The notes: generated by a model from the letters alone, not told the origin. A DNA stretch of 64,000 bases from Cichorium intybus (GCA_023525715.1 CM042010.1:156602407-156666406); one strand, 5' to 3'; shown: positions 36,597 through 50,961, counted from the first letter of the stretch. Translations and numbers: made by a program.

Positions 36597-37558
36597 TAGG
36601 GAATGGTCACTCTGATAAAAAATTATTGAAATTCTCTGCCTAATAGCGAATTTGCAAAAAATGTCTATTTGTTTGAAAAATTACCAATTTGTCCATGTAT
36701 AAAAAAATTACAAAATGGCCACCGTCGAATCACCAAAATTCCATAAATGGTCTCTGTTTTTACAAATTATAGATATGGTCACTGTCTAATAGCAATATAA
36801 CAAAAATGGTCCGGATGTCTCAAAATTTATAGAAATGGTTCCGGCCTAATAACGAATTTACTGACACGGTCTTTGTGGTTCACAGATTTTACTGAAATAG
36901 ACATTATATAAGACACCATTACAAAAATAGTGTCAAAAATATATGATTAATAAACTCGACGGACGGCAGATACTATTCTACTAGTTTTGTTATAATAAAC
37001 ATGAGCTTTTCTTTATAAGTTACTTGAAAAAACTTTAAGATTAAAAGTTTTTTTTTCTCTAAAAGTAAAATATTCAAACTCACACTCTCAAATACTATTT
37101 TCTTAAAATCGAATTCTTTTTAAAAGAAAGAACTAAAAAGTCAAGCTCTGAAAATTTCAAAAACTCGTTGTCGTACTCATCAGACCCAAAATGTATATTC
37201 AGTTAATAATTTCATTCGTAAAAGTTAACAAAAACAAATACACATATGATAGACAAACGCTTTTTTTAAAAAAGGTGTTTCGGACAAAGAACACGTGCAT
37301 AAAATGAGAAATATTTTGGAATCTAATGAGTACAGGATGTGTAATAATTATTTCGTATACCCAATCCGAAGCCGCCGCTGAGCTTATAATATACCTATTG
37401 GAAGACTTCATCGGCAACCACGCCACCGCCTTCCGTTAACCGATCACGGCCGCCGACGCCTATAATATACCACTTCACATGCGCCAGTTTCTGTTCATAT
37501 CCACTACTGTGGCATTTTTATACTCTCAATGTCCCTGTATGAGTTTTAACTTTCCTCC
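36597..37558. other. Degenerate repeats upstream of the F-box gene
   Basis: 36600-36905 holds about four diverged units of roughly 80 bp around the words AATGGTC, CTAATAGC and ATTTACAAAAATGG. Around 36915-36985 a segment (AAAAATAGTGTCAAAAATAT ... TACTAG) resembles 48808-48880. The rest is AT-rich and unassigned. Confidence 0.5.
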
Positions 37559-37567
37559 CTATAAAAT
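37559..37567 (+). promoter_or_regulatory. Possible TATA box of the F-box/kelch gene
   Basis: CTATAAAAT, about 100 bp before the ATG, after a CT-rich stretch. The position is plausible, but there is no other support. Confidence 0.35.
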
Positions 37568-37659
37568 TAGCAGTTATCAGAATGATTTGCGCAAGGATTT
37601 CTGTGTGATTGTTGATAATTGATGTAGGAATTCGATCGTAGAGGTCACGGTATAGAGAT

Positions 37660-39024
37660 TTGTGGATGATGGTGACGTCTCCTCGTTTATCATCATCTCC
37701 TCCGTTCTTGATCGACGAAGGATTTCAACCGGAAAACCCAATACAAGCCCTAATTCCAGGTCTGCCGGACGATCTAGCAGCTCTAATACTTTCATTTCTT
37801 CCATTTTCTCACCACGCACGCCTCAGATCCTCCTGTAAATTATGGAAGCACTTTTTCTCATCGAAAACCCTACTTTCATTTCGCCGTAACCACCTCCATT
37901 TTTTGAATCTATCTCATCTTATCTGTATTTTTCCTGAAGACCCTACGATTTCTTCCCCTTACGTATTTGATCCACAAAATCTAGCCTGGTGTCAACTCCC
38001 CCCTATGCCATGTAACCCTCATGTATACGGTCTCTGTAATTTCACTTCAGTTTCTAACGAATCTCACCTCTACGTACTCGGCGGGTCACTTTTTGATACC
38101 CGATCGTTTCCGCTAGATCGCCCGTCGCCATCTTCCTCCGCCTTCCGTTTCGATTTCACGACACGGAGTTGGGAATCTCTTTCTCCTATGCTCTTACCTC
38201 GAGGGAGTTTTGCCTGTGCCGCTATCCCCAATTCGGATCAAATAGTCGTTGCTGGTGGTGGATCTAGACATACAATGTTTGGAGCTGCTGGAAGTAGAAT
38301 GAGCTCCGTCGAGATGTACGACATTGCTACAAATGAATGGATAGCTTTGGATGGGTTGCCAAGGTTCCGAGCTGGTTGTGTTGGGTTTATGGTGGTCAAT
38401 GGAGATGACGACAAAGAATTTTGGGTAATGGGTGGATATGGTGAATCAAGAACTGTTTTGGGTGTTTTTCCGGTGGATGAGTATTACAGGGATGCTGTAG
38501 TGATGGAGTTCAAGAACGGTAAGATTGGGAAGTGGAGAGAACTCGGAGATATGTGGGAAGAAGGAGAGAGGAGGAGACTAGGGAGAATCGCTGTAATCGA
38601 AGATACAAATGGGCGTTCTCCTGGTGTCTTCATGCTTGACAAAAGTGACATTTTCAGGTAAGTTGGCAATGTTTTCATGCCTCTAGAATCTTCTTTCTCC
38701 CTCTATGTTGCTTAGCACCTGAAGGGATCTGATCACAGGTATGATATGGGGTCTAATCATTGGAAAAAGGAAACTAGCATACCAAAAACACTAACAGATG
38801 AATCATCTGCGGGATTTGTTGCACTAAACGGCGAGCTGCATGTGATGGGATCTGTTAATGAATCAACAGAGAACCGGAAGTCAAGACAGAATAAAAGGTC
38901 AGCATCTATGATTTTACAGATATATCATCCTGAAAAGATGATATGGAGAACCCTAATTACAAAACCACCATTCCAGCAACCTTTAGATTTCAAAACTGCA
39001 GTTATGTGCACTATTCGACTCTAG
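37660..39024 (+). CDS. OR23: F-box/kelch-repeat protein, OR23-like
   Basis: Two exons, 37660-38657 and 38739-39024, GT-AG intron of 81 bp, 427 aa. Likely substrate-recognition subunit of an SCF ubiquitin ligase. F-box about 30-75 (LIPGLPDDLAALILSFLPFS ... CKLWKHFFSSKTL). Kelch blades follow: CNPHVYGLCNF, YVLGGSLFDTRSFPLD, LSPMLLPRGSFACAA, VAGGGSRHTMFGAAGSRMSS, VEMYDIATNEW, LPRFRAGCVGF, FWVMGGYGESRTV. The tail ends TAVMCTIRL, which matches the Arabidopsis OR23 ending as I remember it. Length is close to OR23. The first ATG gives MWMMV; a start at the second or third Met would change little. No breaks. The role and targets of OR23 are not known to me. Confidence 0.92.
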
Positions 39025-40399
39025 GTCTTTGATGTGTTTGATGTGTGTAGTAGTGGTTGTATCTTGTTACTGGTTTTCTTGACCAATCTTCCACTCACCT
39101 ATTCGAATACTCAAAAAAAATTGCTTGATGGCTTAGTTTGGGATCCCAGTAGTTGGATCAAGTACTGTATCCCTTGTTAAAATTGTTCACATGTTGAAAA
39201 TGAATTAATATATCAGTAGTGTATTATTTAGTGGCCTATCAATAAATTTATCTTTTAATTCTTTCTTTCTTTGTTATGAAATGGTCCAATTCAACATCAT
39301 CTGGAAGGTACTACTATGAAACTTGTTTCTTGCACATGGTGTCTGCCAGAAAACAGGCAGGAGCGTTAAAAAACTATAGATCCTAATTGCGTTATTTCAT
39401 TAAAACGCATATAGTAGGTTATATGCATTAAATTGCACATGGGTGAATTCGTTTTGTTTCTTTTTATACCCATCAGGGGTAAGATCATAACTCAAAAAGG
39501 ACAATTTAGTGTAAGTTTCTCTAGTTGGTTTTGCTTACAACCAAAGGTTGGGCACCATGGTTACAAAAATATTACATCAACTAATAGTAAACTCGACTGA
39601 AACTAGCATGAGACTGAAAATCAATTTAAGTTTTTCTAGGTATGTTCAAATCCTCTCTCCCGTACTTGTTTGTTAGAACATGACGATCTTATATTACCTT
39701 TGGGAGGCCTAACACCAATAATGCAAATTATTGTATGAGAAAATGACAAATTTAGCTAATTACGTTAAACATTTTCCAAGAAGTAAAAAAAAAAAAAAAA
39801 CTCATATCACCATTTTAGTCTTGACTTTCATAAATGTCATCTAAGAAATTCTGCGACCCACAGTTTTTCAAGTATAAAAACTTTCGTTTTCTTGAGGATT
39901 TTCATTTCCATATGAGTTTTGCCAATGCATCAGCTAAATTTCATTGCTTCCATTTGCGAAAATCTAAAAAATTTGTAGATACATTTGCGAAAATTCTCAA
40001 ATTCTATGGTTCCATTTGAGAAAATAAAACTTTTCCAAAAACCTGTAAAAATATAATCATTTGTGCTGCGAAATTTGACATTCGTACGACGAAATTTGAT
40101 TCATACTACGAAATCTGGCGTTTGTATTGCAAAGTATGACATCCGCAATGCGAAATTTGACATATGTACATCGAGTTTAAGAGAGAAATAATGTTTTTTT
40201 ATACAAGTTATACATTTGGAACAAAAAATTCAATAAAGAAAAGACATTACAAATACTCCAGATGAGTGTTTTTTGTTGTTTGTATCGGTGGCTTATAGCA
40301 GCCGGTAAATGGCGAAAGTCGATACGTTAGGCCTTTTGTTAAAAACTATGGCATAAATTCGTCAAATATAAAGATCTTTGGTTTATTTTATTTGGTAAG
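39025..40399. other. Non-coding region after the F-box gene
   Basis: 39025-39120 is probably 3' UTR. The rest is AT-rich. Between about 39900 and 40010 the word TTTGCGAAAAT recurs, and at 40061-40175 there is a short tandem array (separate entry). No gene seen. Confidence 0.5.
40061..40175. repeat. Degenerate tandem array of about 22 bp units
   Basis: About five units of the form TGCGAAATTTGACATTYGTAC, with variants such as TACGACGAAATTTGATTCATAC. Confidence 0.7.
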
Positions 40400-42540
40400 A
40401 TGAATACACGTTTAGAAAACATATCTAATATCAGTTCGTCTTTCCATTCTACATTGAAATATGTTATAGAGATAGGCGATGAGAGTGATGTGAAACACTT
40501 GAAAAAAATCATGATGCAGTGAAAGACCCTCTAGTTGTTCAATACATTGCAGCAAACAGATTCGTGGTTGGTAGAAATCGATCTAGCCGAAAATGGTCCA
40601 ATGAGAACTGAGCTTGCAAAAGAGGTAGCGACAATCAAACATGCAACATAATCTCTCAAAAGTATTCTTCAATATCCTCATTGATATGTTGTATATAGAA
40701 CACCACTAGAAACTTAATTTAATTATGTCCATCTGTAACAACCACAAAATCCTAGATATGTTCCATATGAAACACCAATATAAGGACCAATTCATTATGT
40801 CAATCCAGAAACTTATTTATAAGTATGTTGGGTGACGATGATGTTGCTATATTACATGTCACAATTATGATAAAGATGATCATAGAGATTACTAAGAAGT
40901 ACTCTATTGGTCGATGATGCAAATTGACGTCCGTACAAAGAGCCCGTAGATTTATTGTCTAGGCATATTTGACCTTTGAAAAAGGTGATACTGGAATTGA
41001 ATGGTCGGATGACGAATACACATACACAAACCCCATTATATGATATGCTTTGTACATGCCCGGTATATACACTTACTCCATCACACAACCTAAACTCGGT
41101 CGAAAGGATTAAAAGCATACAAACATATAAAGATAAAACAACTTTTTAACTAGCACTAGGACTGAAAAATGTTCATCGGGGATTTTAGTACAAAATTGTT
41201 ACATCTAATAAACAAATGTTTAGTGCATCATTTTACCAGGAAAAATTGTACGTGGTGTATACCGACTATGAGATTCGAAAATACTAACACGTTCCTACAA
41301 AAACTACATGACTGCATCGACGACTCGGATCTTTTAACCATCATATCTGATAGGGTGCCACCGATTGTTGTTTCTATTGCAAGTATGTTCTCAAATGCGT
41401 CTCATGGTGTTTGTTGACATCATCTTTTAGCAAATTTACAAACTAGGTTCAAGAAAAGCAGGAAGACACAAAATTTGTTCGGGAATATAGCTAAAGCATA
41501 CAAAGAGTTGGATTTTGACTATAGTTTTGAAATGCTATAATATACAAGACTTGAAGAATGGGAATACTTGCAAGTCGTAAATCCAACAAAATGGTCAATT
41601 GCATATTTCTTCGGGCTTCGTTAAAATCTTATGACTTCAAACACCACAGAATCGATCAACTCGTTATTGAGATATGTATAGAAGATGTTGCTAGTGATGC
41701 TTGTCTCAAACAATATGAATCTATCAACTTGTTATAAACTTATAATTCCGCATGACGATACAACATTGATATTTTCAACATCGAAATCAAGGAGGTATAA
41801 TTTAGATGCTGATAATAATGCTTATATAGTTCTTATTTAAAAGAGCTAGACATTAATAGTGTTATTTGGTATTTTATGCAATGGAAGTAACAACAAGACT
41901 AACCTCATGGATCGATAAAAAGGTTGGCGGATGAGCAACTAAAAGTAATAACCGGTAGGTTTGTCCAATTTCAAATTCAAAATTTGAGGTCGTGGACTTT
42001 CAGAATAACGACATTGTTGATTTCAACGACTAAACTTTTAAATGTCAAAAGTGGATATTATTTGGTTTACATTTGTGGGCATGTCATATGCGTCCTAAAA
42101 TATTGAAGACATGATGATTGTTTCGATATGGTTATCAAAGCCTAGCATATATATTTTTACTGGCAGACAAATGAGGAGTTAGTCAACCCTCTTCCTGCCC
42201 CGAGTGAATGGGAGAAACCCGATAATACGATGATTATTAAAGCACCAATGATGGACAAGCGTCAACCAGGTTGGCCCAGAAACGCTGATTGCATTCTGTC
42301 GCAAGGGGATGGTTCAATCGTAAAGAAGTGTTTTCGATGCCACTAGAAAGATCATACGAGAAACAAATGTACATCATTTGCCCCAACCTATAAAGAAGAA
42401 TCATCAAGATAGCATGGAAATCAAGAAAAAAATAAAGGAGCAGCAAGTACGAATGTGACTTTAGGTAGCAGGTTACAAAGCGGAAGTGTTTTTCCAACTT
42501 ATGAGTTGAAGTAGTTCTAACAGGACCAGACATTGATTAT
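40400..42540 (+). pseudogene. Decayed MULE transposase
   Basis: Many stops and frame changes. The clearest pieces are, at about 41270-41420, ISDRVPPIVVSIASMFSNASHGVC. At about 41420-41620 come fragments reading LQTRFKKSRKTQNLFGNIAKAYKELDFDYSFEM and RLEEWEYLQVVNPTKWSIAYF. At about 42265-42380 there is a PGWPRN..CILSQGDGS stretch followed by a CCHC knuckle (CFRC...H....C) with a stop inside it. This is the order of a MULE transposase: catalytic core, then C-terminal zinc knuckle. Upstream parts (40400-41150) are too worn to place firmly. It is not the same subfamily as the 17147 MULE. Ends not found. Confidence 0.7.
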
Positions 42541-43529
42541 CTAGTTCTGTTATAAAATTATTCACATTTGTTTAAACTTATAACATGGGTTATTGATTCA
42601 ACTGAGAACAAGAAATTCCATATGATATAATATAATAATGCATGAGGCTTAACTACTTATCATAAGGGAATTGGATTTCGCTCTATAAATCCAATTTTGT
42701 TTGTACCATATATATCCTTCTCAACATGACATATGAACATATCTATTTTAGAAAGACGAGTTCTCTTAGAGCGCATCCATGTTTTTACAACCTTCATTTC
42801 CTTATCAACCATGTCTCGTTCTCTTTCAAATACTCTTCTATCATTTTCCGCTTCTCTTCTATTTCCTGGACGACAACTTCTCTATTCTCGTAGAATTCCT
42901 TGATATGCTCCTACGTTTTATTGATCTCCTCATCCCGTCTACGAACTTCGATTGTTGTAAATTCATCAATATTTGTGTATTCACATTTATCCCCATCATC
43001 ATATGAGTTTGAATGTCGTTTTAGTGTAGTAAGAATTTCAAACAGTTTTGAAGAAATTTAGACTTACGGATGGAAGTACATGTTTTTCTAATGTGAAACA
43101 TTTACATTCCACATATATTTATAGTAATGTTGACATAGTACTAGGAAATTTTACCATAGTACCGCGAAAATCTCACCTAAGTAACATAATAATTGTTGGT
43201 TCATAAAACATAAAGCACACATATTTACTACTAGAAAATTTCTTACATAACATTAACATATTAAAGGACATTACATAACAATAATATATGAAAATACATT
43301 GCATGCCATAATTAAACAAAACACATATTACTACGTATCATCTATAATATGGAATTCTAGAAATTCATACAATATTTTTGTTCTGCTCGTTAACCCATTT
43401 GCATTTAGATTCATCACCTTAAGCCTTATATCTTGTTCTTTCCTTGGAACAGATGTTTCAGCTTCCTATATCAAGTGTCTAGTTTTCATGATTTCCTCAT
43501 GTGCTTAAACAGTTGTTACTTTCTTTGGT
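42541..43529. other. AT-rich region, unassigned
   Basis: No gene recognised. It may contain the rest of the decayed MULE. Small ORFs at 42779-43006 and 43299-43508 look like chance. Confidence 0.4.
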
Positions 43530-43661
43530 TTATGTTACTTTGTAGGCGATTTGGAAGGAAATAAATGCTAGACTTTTTAGAAAGGAAAGAAGACATGGCC
43601 TTGTTGTCTTTGATGATTTGTGTCTTATGGTGTTTAATTATGTTAGAGATATATTTAAGTT

Positions 43662-44137
43662 TGTTAGTCCCAAACAATCCTAGATCTACTTGGTATCAAT
43701 GAAATCACTCGATTGGTGCGGAATCCCAATGAGTAATCAATCCGAAACAAATAAGAATGAAGAACACAGATTACTACAAACCTTCAATGCACTCTATTAA
43801 TATTAACAGACTGGTACATAAGGTTCCTTGATCGAATGACAAATTCTCTCTATCGCATAAGCTCCTTTATTCGACCAACCCTTACAAATGACAAGGAAAA
43901 TGCTATTTATACTTAGCCTATGACCTAAGCCCATCCACACCCAAACCCGCCGAAAACATGAGCCTGGCCCAACCGAAAACCATGAGGTTTTCGGTCATCA
44001 CAACCGAAATCGTAGAGGATTTCGGTCCAGACCGAAATCGTCTTTCAGGCCCAAATTGTCTTCTTTTCAGCCCAAAAACTCTTGGATTTGGTCCGATTAA
44101 ATGCAAAGCTTAAACCAATCATAATTATGGCCCAACA
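43662..44137 (-). repeat. 3' LTR of the gag-only retrotransposon
   Basis: Matches 48243-48664 with scattered substitutions. It holds about 54 extra bases at about 43954-44006 (rich in CCGAAAACC words), bounded by a CCGAAA repeat, consistent with a deletion in the other LTR. Confidence 0.9.
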
Positions 44138-46170
44138 ATCTCCCCCTTGGTTTAATGCTTTCATTTAACTTCGAGCTCTGTTTTGAACTTGGCTTCGGTT
44201 GTACACCGTAGACGAAATTTAACAATCTCCCCCTTTTTGAGTGACGGGTGTAGATGTTAATATCATTCAGCATGTTGCAGAGACAACTTCATCTTCGGTA
44301 TCAGACTGTCTTTAGGTTTGACTTTGAACGCACATTTAGGCTTTAGCATAGGTCTTGAATCAGCACATCCAGCTTTTGATTTGACTTTGACTTTGACTGG
44401 AGTCTGACTCTTCACGTCTTCTTCTTGATCACTTGACGGTGCAAATATAGCAACAAACTGATTGAGGAGGAAATCAACACAACTTGTCTCATGGAGTTGT
44501 GCTTCACCTTTCTCTGGGGTTGAAATGATTGTGTTAAAAACTTCAAACTTCACTTCTGGCTCCATCACTTGAAAGACTTCACTTTATTGTCTTCGACTAT
44601 AACCAGTGCGTAATGATGACCGCAAATCCTGTGGGTCACAGAGTCATAAAACTCTCACCACAGTTGTTCAAGGACCCAGCCTTGGCTCAGAATGAGACTT
44701 CTCGTAGTATCTGTGTGAACCCGGAGGAACGCACAGCGATTGTTTGAGTATTGGAGAACTACTTGTGGTCGTTTTGATTTTGGCCCCTGCATATCCTTGA
44801 TCAAATATCTCAATGCAGTTGATAAGTCAACAAGTTGACTTGGCTCTTGGCGAGACGTTCAATGGTATCCAAACTCTGCGGAGTGTACCATCCTAGTGCC
44901 AATTTTGAATCTGGTAAGGTTGTTGAGGTCTCACAGCTATTGTGGTAAACAACAACGATCACTGACCCAGAATTCCGATGTTTCATCAATGCGAGGTAAT
45001 ATCGCGCTGAGTCACGAACATCTTGTTTAGAATAAGGATTGGGTCAAGAGCAGTATGAGCGTGTAATATGTCTTGGTTACTAGACATACCCATCGGCTAG
45101 ACTTTCGAATTGTCATCAGTGTATGGTTTATTACAATGAGTCATCCAACTCTTGAATTAGAAGCTTTGTAGGTAAGAATGGTTGTTGATGTCTCACATCT
45201 ACTACTGGTATTGTACCAGAGATCACTGACATAGAGTTTCGAAATATCATCACCGCTTGGTTTAAAGTGATGAGTCGTCTATTTCTTGCAATAGAAAGAC
45301 AGAGAGGTTAAGAGTGGATTGGTGCGTGTGATAGACTACGGTACGCAATCTAACCATCGGCACAGAATTTTAACTCTCGACTCTGAGTGGCTTTACTCAA
45401 AGTGTCTAGAAGTTTGTGTTGCATAAAAGACTTTGAGGTTGGTTAAGAAAGGTTGTCGGTGCTTCAAGCTTACTATGGTGTAATAGTAAGAATCACTAGT
45501 ATTTAAGTGTTACCTCAGCAGTGAGTGGTATTACTCGGTGCGTCGTCGGTAGGTAAAGAATGTCTTAGCAAGTCACGGTAATAGTGAGTCGCATCTTTGA
45601 CATGAAATTTTGGATCTGTATTCCCAATTGGTATTTATCAGGAACATTGACGATCGTGCAAAAATAAGAGAATATTTTTGGATTTTTAATTTTCTGAAAA
45701 ATAAAGACATAAAAGTAAGACATGTTTTTGGAATTTTTAAGTTTTCTGAAAAGAAAGACATGAAAGTAAAACATATTTTTGTAAATTTTTGGAATTTTAT
45801 GGTTTTTGTTTGGGTTAATTCTCTCCCTTAAATTTGTGCATGGAGGAAAATTAGTGAAAATAACGACATGAACAAATTTAACCAGAAACAAAAATGTACA
45901 AGATTTACAAAAATTGAACTATTAGTCATCAAAACAAATCAAATCAGTTCAGGAACGAAGTTACCTTTTCAATCTTCAACACATCGTTAGTTACGAACCC
46001 CTCGTGATCACGCCTTTCTCCCCTCCCGCAACGGACACAAACTCTCCACTAATGATATGAATGTTGTGTAATTTGAGAGATGTCTCCATTCATGTGTCTG
46101 GAACAGCTATTATCAGCAAACCGAAGTATGATGATATTCCTCCGTAGCTCCTCCTGCACATGATGCGGGA

Positions 46171-47657
46171 TTAGTTGGTCTTGGGAACCCAGTCCATCTT
46201 AAAACTGGGTTGACCATTTCCATCCACATACTTGACTTGTTCCAAGATCATATCATGCTTATCAAATAAAGAACATGAAGAGTTAGCAGGACAATTAGAT
46301 GATTTGGTATGTTGGCCTTTGGGTACCCATCGGTAATTTGGTTTGGGTCTTTTGTTGTTTGACCGGAAGGGTGTATCAGCACTTGAGTTTGAAACATAAC
46401 TCCCGCTTGATTTATGCTTCTGTTGCCGGTGTGGACTCGAGGACGATCCTTGAGATGAGTTCGACCTTACCGACTTCGATTTGGCAGAGTCATCTCTTGA
46501 ATCAGTCTTCTTGTCCTTGGGGGCCTGCTTCTTGGCCTTTGCTTCATTCCGGTCACCATCTCTTGAACGTGATCTTGAGGGCTTTCTTTTAGAAGAACTC
46601 CCTCTTGGCACATTCTACCAGTGTTGTGCATAGAAGGGAATGTATGGACGATATGGACAGTTCCTGGCGATGTGACCTGCAATCTCACAATTGAAACATG
46701 TTTTCCTTTTTAAGTAAATGAGGTTGTGACTTGGTCCTTATCCTTTTGAGTTTTTCAAGGAGTTTCCACAAGTACAAGCACAAGAACATTTAGTGGGACT
46801 AGGTCTTGGCTCAAAAGGAACTTCCCCTTCATTCACAAACTTCTGTGGCTTGAGTTTTTTAACATTTTGATTTTTAAAATTCGAAGCATCACCACGAGAA
46901 GTTGCAGAATCAGAAGCAACAGTTTTGGTGCAATTATTAGGAACAGTAGAAGATGAAGCATCAGATTTGACGAGGCTTCAATAGAACTAGGGCCATTTCT
47001 GTCATCCTCGCTTGCATCCTCCACTATGACTGTATCTGCACAAGAAGAAGATACATTAGTAACATTCACCTTAGCATCTACCTTGGCTTCCTCGGTTGTT
47101 ATTGATTCATCAGCCTTCATTTTAGCATCCATGAGTCGATCAATGTCATCAGGCTTCCCTTTTTCTCGTTCAGCTTTATCACGGGCAAGCATGACTTGAT
47201 CACAGAGGCTTAAAGCAGGAGTATAATTATCATTGAACGGAGGTGGCAAATTTTTATACCCCAAACCCTCACCCTGTTTATTTGACCACTTCAACTGTTG
47301 TTCAACCATCGATTCGACCATCGTACTTGAAGCATCGAACCTTTTTATATTAAAATCAGCGTCATTGTATGTTGCCTTTAATGCTTCAAGTTCGACAGTT
47401 AAACTGACTATCTCTTCTTTGGCGAAACGATACCAACAACTTTTTATGCTTAACTCTTCTTGCATTTTATGATAGTCTAAAGTTCTAGCATCTAGCGATT
47501 CTTGGAGAGGTTTCAGTTTCTTTTTATGATTATAAAAAAGGTTTTCAAGGTCAAATATCTCTCTAACTAAAGTATCGTTGTGTTCGCGAAGTTTGGCAAT
47601 TATATCAACACACGATTGAGAAGAGCAAGCAACTTCTGAAGCGTCTTTTGTTGCCAT
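46171..47657 (-). pseudogene. Gag-like gene of the LTR retrotransposon, broken
   Basis: ATG at 47657 opens a coiled-coil, charged N-terminal half (...LREHNDTLVREIFDLENLF...). The frame slips near 46975, after which the correct frame is SDASSSTVPNNCTKTV. There are in-frame stops at about 46740 and 46612. A CCHC knuckle CFNCEIAGHIARNC lies at about 46705-46665, and a very basic RS-rich segment follows (46611 on) with NYRWVPKG and MDWVPK near the end. The order (coil, knuckle, basic tail) fits a capsid/nucleocapsid protein. No pol follows within the element. Confidence 0.75.
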
Positions 47658-48227
47658 TTTAAAGGTTCAAGTGGACCGAAAAAGGCCTTCAACCGTCAAA
47701 ATGTTGATCAAAAACACAAAATAAAATTCGCTGAAAAACCAAAATTTGACCCATTCGAAATTTTTGACCGAAATCACTGTAGACCGAAATCCTAGGTTCC
47801 TGACATTTGGCCGAAATCATGATCGAAATCACCCAGGCCGAAAACCAGGATTTCTACTGAAATCACAAGAGGCGGCCGAAAACTACCACAAACCCTATCT
47901 GCACCGAAATCGTTGATGGGCTAACCGAAAACCACTTTAACGGACCGAAATCCAAGCAAACCCTAACCGAAATCCTGTGCAAAAATCCGCCGCCACCGAA
48001 ATCCTCAAATCTGGACCGAAATCGCCAACCAGATTTGAAAAACGCCGATTTTAGCAAAAATATGAACTTTTATGGATCGAAAACTTGATTTTTGCCAGAA
48101 ATTTGATGAACACGAAGAACACCAAGATCCAAAACGTCCAAAACAGCAAGAAATCTTCCAAAAACACCGAGATCCAAGCAAAAGTTTCGAATAATTGATA
48201 CCAAAACACCCAAAAATTGGGATTTTA

Positions 48228-48240
48228 GGCTCTGATACCA
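48228..48240 (-). other. Primer-binding site (tRNA-iMet type)
   Basis: TGGTATCAGAGCC on the minus strand, two bases inside the 5' LTR end at 48243. Confidence 0.85.
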
Positions 48241-48242
48241 CT

Positions 48243-48664
48243 TGTTAGTCCCAAACAATCTTAGATCTACTTGGTATCAATGAAATCACTCGATTGGTGC
48301 AGAATCCCAACGAGTAATCAATCTGAAACAAATAAGAATGAAGAACACAGATTACTACAAACCTTCAATGCACTCTATTAAGATTAACAGACTGGTATAT
48401 AAGGTTCCTTGATCGAATGACAAATTCTCTCTATCGCATAGCTCCTCTATTCGACCAACCCTTACAAATGACAAGGAAAATGCTATTTATACTTAGCCTA
48501 TGGCCTAAGCCCATCCACACTCAAGCCCACCGAAATCGTAGAGGATTTCAATCCCAGACTGAAATCGTCTTTCAGGCCCAAATTGTCTTTTTTTCAGCCC
48601 AGAAACTCTTGGATTTGGTCCGATTAAATGCAAAGCTTAAACCAATTATAATTATGGCCCAACA
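48243..48664 (-). repeat. 5' LTR of the gag-only retrotransposon
   Basis: Paired with 43662-44137. It lacks the 54-bp CCGAAA-bounded segment. Confidence 0.9.
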
Positions 48665-48935
48665 AAGTTCTTTCGGTTAGATTGGCACTCGTGGTGTATT
48701 TCTCCAGTTAAATGTTTTTGTTACCATTGTTGTTTGTGTTTGAGCTTCTCGCTTGAGCTTTTTTTCCTTTCTAATAAAAGTTCCGTTGTTAAAAAAAAAG
48801 TGATGTACATTTACAGAAATAGTGTCAAAAATGTAGAATGAATAAACTCACTAAAAAGTGCGGGTTATCCAACTAGTTTATGTATTAAAATTAGTGGATT
48901 ATTGGATTTTCTTAAATTTTTAACTAGGTTTCTAC

Positions 48936-50751
<1,816 letters not shown>

Positions 50752-50961
50752 AAATTATATAATTACAGTTAAGACTATCGATTCGGTTAATAATGGTTGG
50801 TTACATTATAAAATCGAAACCAAACCGCTTTTTATCGGTTAACAAAAAATAAAAATTTAATCGTCGATATAAAAATGGTTCAATTGTATCGGTTAATTTG
50901 ATTTTCGTTCGGTTTATTAATTATTATGCTCACTTATGTCTTGTGCAATGTGAGTTTTTTG

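Larger units (their letters stand above)
43662..48664 (-). mobile_element. Non-autonomous LTR retrotransposon, gag-like only (5.0 kb)
   Basis: LTRs at 43662-44137 (3', 476 bp) and 48243-48664 (5', 422 bp), each TGTTAGTCCC...GGCCCAACA on the plus strand. The target duplication is AAGTT (43657-43661 and 48665-48669). On the minus strand the primer-binding site TGGTATCAGAGCC (48240-48228, complementary to initiator tRNA-Met) follows the 5' LTR, and a polypurine tract CCAAGGGGGAGAT precedes the 3' LTR. Only gag-like sequence is present; I see no protease, integrase or RT. About 44840-45600 holds three diverged non-coding repeats of about 260 bp. Confidence 0.9.
43530..48799 (+). mobile_element. 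LINE 3' end, split by an LTR retrotransposon
   Basis: Two pieces, 43530-43661 and 48670-48799, join in frame once the LTR element and one copy of its target duplication are removed. They encode IWKEINARLFRKE ... FDDLCLMVFNYVRDIFKF and then FRLDWHSWCISP, the C-terminal tail typical of plant LINE reverse-transcriptase proteins. A short 3' UTR and an oligo-A tail (48791-48799) follow. The LINE is strongly 5'-truncated. Its own target duplication was not found. Confidence 0.75.
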
